From positions 152,955,057-153,019,056 of the forward strand of contig CM043952.1 in the NCBI GenBank assembly GCA_014529385.2: 64,000 bases of DNA, given 5' to 3'. Position 1 is the stretch's first letter; every line of letters starts with the position of its first letter. The position numbers and the translations under genes were made by a program. The notes beneath the pieces are model-generated. The model did not search any database, was not told the DNA's origin, and worked only from the letters and a program-made list of their open reading frames with translations. Positions 57,129 through 64,000 of this stretch are shown here, piece after piece. The DNA is from Adiantum capillus-veneris (Eukaryota; Streptophyta; Polypodiopsida; Polypodiales; Pteridaceae).

Positions 57129-57806
57129 CTTAGGAGAGAGGGTGGAGAGGATGAAGGAGCATGGAAGGGTGTGTGTGTGTGTGTGTGTTGTGGGGGGGGG
57201 GGGGGGACAAGGTCACCCAAAAAGGGGATGTTTGTGCGTGTGCATGTGCATTTCTGTGTGCTTTTGCATGCACTTGTGTGTATTGATGTTTGGAAAATTT
57301 AGGTTTTGCCTAGCCTCGAGGCACCATATTGAAATCAAAATGAACTCATTGAAAATCACGTCAAAGAGAAGGGAAAGATATACAACAAATTAGTTCAAAC
57401 TTGAGCTGCAATTTATTGGTATTTTTAGTTTTCACCTTTACAACAGGAAACCGGGCAACCATGGTTGTATATGCATTGATCTAACTTGCAAGGAAAGTGC
57501 ATTTGGACTTTGAACCCTGGTTTTCAACTTCGATATTCTCTCCATTTTCCAATAATGTTTTGGTATAGAAAGTGTCCTTGTTTAGAGCTAGCTTTTTAAT
57601 CGTAAATCAAATTTGTATGTTGACCATATTACGCTTCCAAGTTTATAAACATTTGAAAAGGCATTTTTTAACAATATGAGTGCAAATACTCTATGGTGCC
57701 CTCTTTGAAGAGATATATAGTGGGATATAGCATCATTATGGTGGTTGGTGTTAAGTAAGTCTTGCTTGGTGAGATTTTGCCGCAAGGGGGTCTCTCAAAG
57801 TGAAGT

Positions 57807-57898
57807 GTTGGTGGGCACCAACACTTTAGTGAGGGGTAGGAGAGGTTGGTGGGCACCAACACTTTAGTGAGGGGTAGGAGAGGTTGGTGGGCACCACC
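57807..57898. repeat. 38-bp tandem repeat, 2.4 copies
   Basis: Unit starts at 57807, 57845 and 57883. Each begins GTTGGTGGGCACCAAC, itself an inverted repeat (7-bp arms around GG), and continues ACTTTAGTGAGGGGTAGGAG. Confidence 0.92.
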
Positions 57899-58622
57899 AA
57901 GCTGCCTTATCCACCACTAATTGATGATTAATGATGAATTTTCTTCCTTGGATGATGTGATTGGCACTATGATTGCATAGCAAGTGAAGGATGTGCCAAT
58001 GTTTGCCTCTCCATTTCTTTGCCTTTCAGAATATATGTACTTTGCACATGCATTTTACTTTGTACTCACGTGGTCAACATGCAATTGATCAATTGTGGGG
58101 TATGCTCAGATGCTTCAAACATTCCATGAATGCCAAGGTAAATAGAGATCCAAGCACTTATTTTTCTTTTATAGTTTCATGGCCACCTTTGACTGTTTTC
58201 AAAGTGGGTACATCAGTGAGTTGACCACGAAAAATATAGAATACTAGCACTTGTTTGTAAGAGGGAACAAAGTACTATGAATCCAAGAGATGCTGCCAAG
58301 AAACAAGCGTTAAAGCCAATGAAGAGCTTTGCGGGCCAATCTATTACGATAAAAGCCAAACACCTCCAATCAAATAAATCCCATGATTCAATAATAGAAT
58401 GGAGATAGAAAATACCACCATAAAAATGACATGCTATAAGTATTTGAGTAAGACCATCCAAACTTTCCCATGCAAGAAAGCTTCAACGTGGTTTTTTCTT
58501 TTACAACGCAAAAATGGATTTTTGTACACATATCAAAATTGAGATACCAGAAGCACAATGTTATGGACAAGGAATCATGTCAAAAGTAAGATAATGAGAT
58601 TTGATGAATGCAAAGCACAAGT

Positions 58623-58623
<1 letters not shown>

Positions 58624-58675
<52 letters not shown>
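58624..58675. repeat. (CT)n microsatellite
   Basis: About 26 uninterrupted CT units between GTG and CAGTTGG. Confidence 0.95.
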
Positions 58676-58678
<3 letters not shown>

Positions 58679-58883
58679 GGCATGTGCGTGTGTGTGTCTC
58701 TGTGTTGGGTAAAGGCCAGTGGTTTCCACCCAACTAATTGACCCTATTCTTATTAACTTCTTTTATTAACCCTTGTAGTATGTATACAAAATAAAGCAGT
58801 CCACACATTCCTTCTACACACATTGTGGTGTTCCCCGTTTTGTGGTCTTGCTCTTTCCCTTTTTACACATGCACGAGCACAAA

Positions 58884-59328
58884 CTGAGCCCTCACAACTA
58901 GTATCAGACCCACTATGACATGATTGGTGCATGGAGTCTACAAAAGGTTTTTAATCTCTTGGAAAGCACACTCAATCCCAATCTATTGAAATGCAACACT
59001 CAAATGTATGTCAAAAAATGAAAGCTAGTCATCACATCGGCAAACAAAATTATGATAGTTTACTAAGCTACCAAGCTCAAAACTATACGTTAATAATGCA
59101 CCTAGAAGCATATTCTTGATGCCCTAATACCCCTCCTATGACTAAAATGTAGTTTTCATGCTTAAATCTTGAGCTATGAGTTAGTTAATAACAAGTGGAT
59201 TAGAGATAGCAAATTCACAAAACTATATCAAGAAACTTACATTGTTGCGTAGAGATTTCACTTGTGGACACATGGAAGAAGACAATACTCCAAGTAGACA
59301 TCCCACGCACGCAAGTGCGAGAAAGAGA

Positions 59329-59383
<55 letters not shown>

Positions 59384-59560
59384 GCAGTAGAAGGAATTAT
59401 GCAAGAGGTCTTGCACACTATTTTTTGAAGTTGCTTTGATAAGCTCTTGCAGAGTTAACAAAATTCTCGAATTCTTAAATTTAATGAATTGATGGCATCA
59501 AAATCAAAGCAAGAAGCAATGTAACCACAGGAGCAATCAAATGGAACTTCACAAGGGTTA
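58884..59560 (-). repeat. Diverged LTR related to GypsyB
   Basis: Blocks match the GypsyB LTR in order and orientation: GGTGCATGGAGTCTACAAAAGG against AGTGCATAGAGGCTACAAGAGG; TTAATCTCTTGGAAAGCAC; CATCGGCAAACAAA; GATGCCCTAATACCCC against GATGCCCCAATATCCC; and TTGCGTAGAGATTTCAC against ATGCGTAGAGCTCTTAC. A (CA)n at 59331-59380 lies within. No internal element sequence adjoins, so it is probably solo. Edges are approximate. Confidence 0.55.
59331..59380. repeat. (CA)n microsatellite
   Basis: About 25 CA units. Frames across it encode Thr-His or Cys-Val repeats only. Confidence 0.95.
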
Positions 59561-60330
59561 GACCACAAAGTCACTAGTTAGAATGCAAAAGATGCATAAG
59601 ATAAGGTGCTTGTTAACATTGCTAGATTCAAAACTCAAGTTCAATAAGATCTCTTTTTATATGTGGATTTTGTTGGAGAGATCTAGTTCAAGACAAGGAC
59701 TCATGCCAATTCCTATAGGTAAGGAAAACTTTTTTGAATGCATAGGATATGTCAAAGCCTTCCTAAACTTTGTCCACCATTTCGTTAGACGAGATTTAGG
59801 TCATGGGCTCAAGAAACTCACAAGAAGTGCTATTGCAAAGTAGAAAATAGGATGAAAAAGCACTATGATGGGCCATAACATAAATTCAATCATAGGCAAA
59901 AATGACCTTGACCATAGTATCCTAGGCAGCCCTATATTACAAGATCCTATGAGACACAATCCTAAGATGGGTGTTTTGGCAAGAACCATGCTATGGAACC
60001 ATCTCTTAATAGTCTAGGTTTATTGTTTGCCTTGAGCTAGATCCTACTAGCAATTGCGTTCACTCTAAATGTGTTAGTATTTTGTCCCTTAAAAAATGGG
60101 CGAGTTTCCATAGTATAGTTTTTGTTTCTCCTCATCCAAAGTTTAAATTTCTTCACCAGATAGAGCAAGTATCCTAGGGGAATTTAGAGAGAGTCCAAGG
60201 CAACCTAAAATGCAAAGTAAGAATAAGCTCCCCATTTTGATCCGAGGTGTTTGAATCCAATGGGGCGTCCATGCTATGCGAATAGCAAAGACATGAGGAT
60301 ATCACCTTCAATGTTCGCGTTGCCAGGCTT
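59561..60330. other. Unassigned DNA
   Basis: No recognised domain. A weak frame at 59583-59843 has no family motif. Confidence 0.5.
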
Positions 60331-60700
60331 CCAAGCGATTGAAAAGGGGAGGGAGACTTCAACTTCCTAAAGTCCCTTGCTTGCATCCAAAAAACAACCC
60401 ACATGATACAATGGGATCTAGTAGCAATTACCTCTCTTACACATGAGCATCGCCCCAACCATGCAATCCTTTCTTTCAAGAACAAGGTGGACCGAATCAA
60501 ACTCTTTGAGAAATTGAAGCTTCTCAAGGAATCTAAAATTTGGTTTGCAAAAGACCTTACACCCATCCAACTCAAACAAAAGAAGGTAGAATTACAAAAT
60601 ATTTGAGAAGCGTGCGCATCAGGAAAATGGGTAGTTTATCAAGGAGGTAAAGCCATTATCTACGAGTTCCGAACCCTCAAACCATCTTCCCCCTTACCCA
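60331..60700 (+). pseudogene. Possible LINE ORF1-like relic
   Basis: A frame from about 60343 to 60605 reads GDFNFLKSLACIQKTTHMIQ, then HRPNHAILSFKNKVDRIKLF, then IWFAKDLTPIQLKQKKVELQ; past a stop the same frame continues SGKWVVYQGGKAIIYEF. The order Arg-Pro-x-x-x-Ile-x-x-Phe, a run of charged helix, x-x-DLTP, and a final Gly-rich strand with K-A-I-I resembles the RNA-binding C-terminal part of LINE-type ORF1 proteins. No endonuclease or RT is near. Similarity is by memory of the pattern only. Confidence 0.35.
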
Positions 60701-60875
60701 CCCCTCTTACAGTTTTAAATTTTCTTCTCTTTTTTTCCCACCCCTCGTTGGACCCTCAATCCTTAACTGAGATGTATCTAGCAACCCCTTCACTTAGAAG
60801 GAACCCTTTGTAATGTTTTTTTTTTTTTCGTCTCACAAGTCATATCTAACCTCCATGGATGATTTTTTAATCTCT

Positions 60876-60893
60876 CTCTCTCTCTCTCTCTCT
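60876..60893. repeat. (CT)n microsatellite at the edge of duplicated block 2
   Basis: About nine CT units just before the homology with 46131 begins, the same relation as the longer (CT)n at 46019. Confidence 0.9.
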
Positions 60894-60904
60894 CCTTCTT
60901 TGCA

Positions 60905-61974
60905 TGCACCGCACCGTGCACTATTCATCATTAGGTTTGATCTCCTTCTTGATAGCTTTGGAGCTACTTTCTCTTGACCTGAAGAGATCTTGGGTAATAA
61001 TTTCTAGGGTTTATGACTTCTTGGGATGTAGGGAAAAATTCCTAAGATTTGTTGATGAGCGATAGTAGTAGTGCTTTTCCCTTTCTAGGGGGCTCTATGA
61101 GTGAAACAATTACATGTGCTTCTACTCCCCTTCTAGTGCACTAGGCATTTGTTGATGGGTGGTGGAATCCATGCTTCTGCCCTTTGTAGAGGATTCTATA
61201 AGTGAACTTTATTTATGTGCTTGTAGTAGTGCACTTTGGAGGTGTCCCATCTTTCTAGGGCGGTCACTAATATTATCCTTAACAGAAGGGTGTAGCAATG
61301 ACTTGCTCTTCTTTGATATGTTATGTCCTTGTGGAATCAATGTGTGATGAAAAGTTGGATGTGCTTGGGCTATCAAGTTGTTTTTACCAATGCCACTTTC
61401 TGTAGAATTTCTATGTTGTATCTATACATTTCTTGTAGAGGAGGCTAGACTTCTTTGTGAGAAATAGTGTAGCCCTTTGGTGAGATTATATGTATCATTT
61501 TTATGTCCTCTATTACTGTCATGCACTTGGATTTCCTATTATCTATGCAACCATGTTCTCAAGACTACTTGTGTCATCACTTGTGGACTCACATTGATTT
61601 TTGCAACCTTGTGTGTCAAAGTAAGCAATCTCTAAGCATAGTGCTGAATATTAACCTTCATTGAATGGTTATATAACTCTAAACATGCATTTATATTCAA
61701 AATTTATTTCAAATGGAGTGGCTAACAATAACACTAACCATTCAAGTCACTTCCAAAGAAACTTGCCTCATATGGGGTGTACTTCTTCTAGCTACATCAT
61801 TGGGCTTTTACGTAGTGCAAATTTTTTGTACAAAACTCCACTTTGGTCATTGTAGCTAGCCAAACAAACCATATAAGATCACAACATTCATTCTGCTGGG
61901 TTTTTAATAATAGAAAGTGAATGGGATCTAAGAGGGCCCCTTTATTTGGAAGTGTGACGAAATGCTTAAGGATT
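60905..61974. repeat. Duplicated block, copy 2 (left flank of CopiaE)
   Basis: Paralogous to 46131-47200 with substitutions and small indels. Non-coding as far as can be seen. Confidence 0.85.
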
Positions 61975-64000
61975 TAGCATGATTTGACCAAGTCTATATT
62001 GAAAATATAGCTGCAAGAATGGACGTGAAGATCAAGAAGATCAAGTAGATCCACAAGGTTGTCGTGAATAGGCTCATAAGCAAGGATGACCTCTCAGTCA
62101 TGCATAGGCACAAAAGCAAGGATGACTTTTCTTGTAGATAGTCTCTCCCTAGCATAATGATAATGCACCTCTATGTTCTTTATGCAATCATGGAACACAT
62201 GTTTCTCGCAATTGCCAAAGCACTCTCACTATCAGTAAAGATGGTGGTGGCATACTATATTCCAATACCCAAGTCAGCCAAAAGTTGTTTGTGACAAATG
62301 CACTCAATGAAAGGTTTGAAAGTTTCACTATACTTAGACTCAAAACTAGAAGTGCCCATTGTAGGCTACTTATTTCTCAACCAAGATATGCGTGAGCTAT
62401 TGAGCATGAAACAAAAACTAAGCAGTGGACACTTGTCTGTTATAGTGCACAACCCGATTTGAGTCTGAAAATGCATGTATATATAGTGGCAATGATCCCT
62501 CTTTTGGATTAAAGAACCCAAGATGTATAGTTCCAATCAGGTAGACAAAGATCCACTAATTTCCTTCCAATGCATAGACCTTGATCTATGCATAAATTTT
62601 CATACTTGTGAGACATCATTTTGAGCATCTAGTCTCATAATTCATATGTAAATAAGGTACCCACATCCTATTGATAGTGTGACATCAACTTAGTAAACTC
62701 TAGCATCATGAAGACTAAGCTTCAATTTTTTCTCCATAGAAGAAGCAATAGGCTTGCAATTCTCAAGGATAAATGTATGAAACAATGTCTCAACATATTT
62801 TGTAGACACAAAGAAATACCAAAGAATTACCTCCATCAACCGGCTTGAACATTACAACCAAATTATGATGAAGAAATCCCAAATCTACATCTCAAAAGAG
62901 CCATCTAAATCAGTCTTAAAATTAACAATGCCATTCTTGATTTGGTCTAATGAGCAACATGTCATCCACACAAAGCACAATGATTAGAAATACATCAAAA
63001 ACATGCTCAACAAACAAAGTGTTGTCAGTTGGACTATTTTGAAAACCATATGCAACAATGAATCTTTTCATACCAAGCATGTGGAACTTGCTTTAAACCA
63101 TAAACAAAACCATTAGTGTGCAATACATTCCAACCATATGACTTTGCTAATTCACAAATATAATGAATGTAGCCACACAAAAAATGGGAGTAAAAGTATT
63201 TTGATTGGGAGTAAAAGTATTATCAAAATCAATGCCGTTTTTTACTTTATCCTTTTGCCACACCACGTCTAGCCTTAAATCATTCAACACTATCCTCAAG
63301 CTTAAGTTTCAATTTGAAAACCCACTTAGTACCAATGGCCCTTTCTCTAGGAGGAAAGTCACACAAAGATCATGTGCCATTATTCAAAGTAGCATCATAC
63401 TCAAATTGCATTGGAGAAAAATAAAAAAACTCTAAATTTTTTGCATCAGACATAGCCAAAACATAACAATCTAATGCTCTTCCTGATCATACATAATAGA
63501 CATAGCCAAAACATAACAATCTGATGCATAAGAGGCATGCTGAAGACACCTCACCAAGTATGACTAGACCAAGATGCACCCAATTTACTATTATGCAAGG
63601 TTTGCACCAGTCATCTTGGCATACCTCTAGCTTGCTCATTTTCAACCCTATCCTCAATAATTACATCTTGTAAATCTACGTTAGAGCATGGTTGATCTAA
63701 AATGTGATTTGAAACTCACATAGGATGCACATGTGGCTCATTAGGACTTACATTTGTACTCCCACACAAAATAGAGGCAACAACATATCCTATACATTTA
63801 GTGAGATTTATGTCCTTGGTACATGGTAATAAGGGCAAAATTGTATCTTCCACAAAAACAAAATCTCAACATATTAGATACTCCTTTTTTGGCAAATATA
63901 TAATGTGTAATGTTTGCTTTTTGAATTGAAACAAAAAAACCATTTCATAGCCTTATCATCCAAATTTTTGCATTCCTACTCAGGCACCAAAGTATAAGCC
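61975..64000 (-). mobile_element. CopiaE: decayed copia relic, runs off the window
   Basis: Paralogous to CopiaD but without the CACTA insertion and without the RT deletion. RNase H remnants lie at about 62130-62530. RT remnants at about 62530-63140 hold the complement of the LVxxVDDMLLI-type segment near 62945-62970 (ATGTCATCCACACAAAGC on the plus strand, the VDD box). The linker with QARGMPR lies at about 63620, and integrase C-terminal sequence at the window edge. Every frame is broken by indels, and no open piece longer than about 70 codons survives in sense. Confidence 0.85.

Larger units (their letters stand above)
57129..58883. other. Unassigned DNA right of CopiaD
   Basis: Begins with a GA-rich strip, (TG)n at about 57172-57190 and 15 G at 57192-57206. 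It includes a 38-bp tandem repeat (57807-57898) and a (CT)n tract at 58624-58675. No gene family is recognised in the short frames. Confidence 0.55.

Noticed and set aside
60174-60575. Minus-strand frame of 133 codons
   Set aside because: It is the antisense of the LINE-like frame, with no motif of its own.

Overview
The window is repeat-rich nuclear DNA of a land plant. The evidence is Ty1/copia and Ty3/gypsy elements primed by initiator tRNA-Met and tRNA-Asp, a CACTA (En/Spm) DNA transposon with GT-AG introns, a plant-type heavy-metal-associated domain exon, and very many (CT)n, (GT)n and (GA)n tracts. Poor resemblance of the gypsy accessory proteins to angiosperm elements I know, plus the microsatellite load, makes a fern, lycophyte or gymnosperm plausible, but the sequence does not prove this. 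I see no intact host gene, tRNA or rRNA gene.

Layout. 1-490 is a compound microsatellite. 1388-6529 is an old full-length copia element on the minus strand (called CopiaA here), with 229/230-bp LTRs and the target duplication AGTAT. 6535-10958 is unassigned, with microsatellites. From about 10959 to 45400 there is a three-level nest. A decayed plus-strand gypsy element (GypsyA, 5' LTR ending at 12348) is cut inside its integrase gene by a minus-strand gypsy element (GypsyB, 20026-43293, duplication CCTGA). GypsyB is itself cut by a plus-strand copia element (CopiaB, 26685-31869, duplication TCCCT) with apparently identical LTRs. GypsyB is about 18 kb without its guest. Besides gag-PR-RT-RH-INT it carries a duplicated integrase zinc finger, a second DTGA retropepsin-like domain after the integrase, a WVPK-motif tail, a long coiled-coil ORF next to the 3' LTR, and about 280-bp repeats centred on a 22-bp palindrome.

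After GypsyA comes the 3' end of another copia element (CopiaC, about 44577-46130). Then follows a duplicated block, 46131-47557 plus 54851-57128, paralogous to about 60905-64000. It contains decayed minus-strand copia relics (CopiaD, CopiaE). CopiaD is split by a complete 7293-bp CACTA element (47558-54850, TIR CACTACAAGAGG, duplication AGT), and CopiaE preserves the matching empty site. The CACTA element carries a five-exon TNP2-type transposase gene (broken), an intact three-exon second gene of TNPA/Transposase_24 type, and a captured piece of an HMA-domain metallochaperone gene. 57129-60904 holds microsatellites, a diverged GypsyB-family LTR and a possible LINE ORF1 relic.

LTR divergence estimated by eye (CopiaB none, GypsyB about 4 percent, CopiaA about 13 percent) fits the nesting order. 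The genes here serve transposition only; all autonomous-type elements show breaks, so any recent movement probably used proteins supplied in trans.
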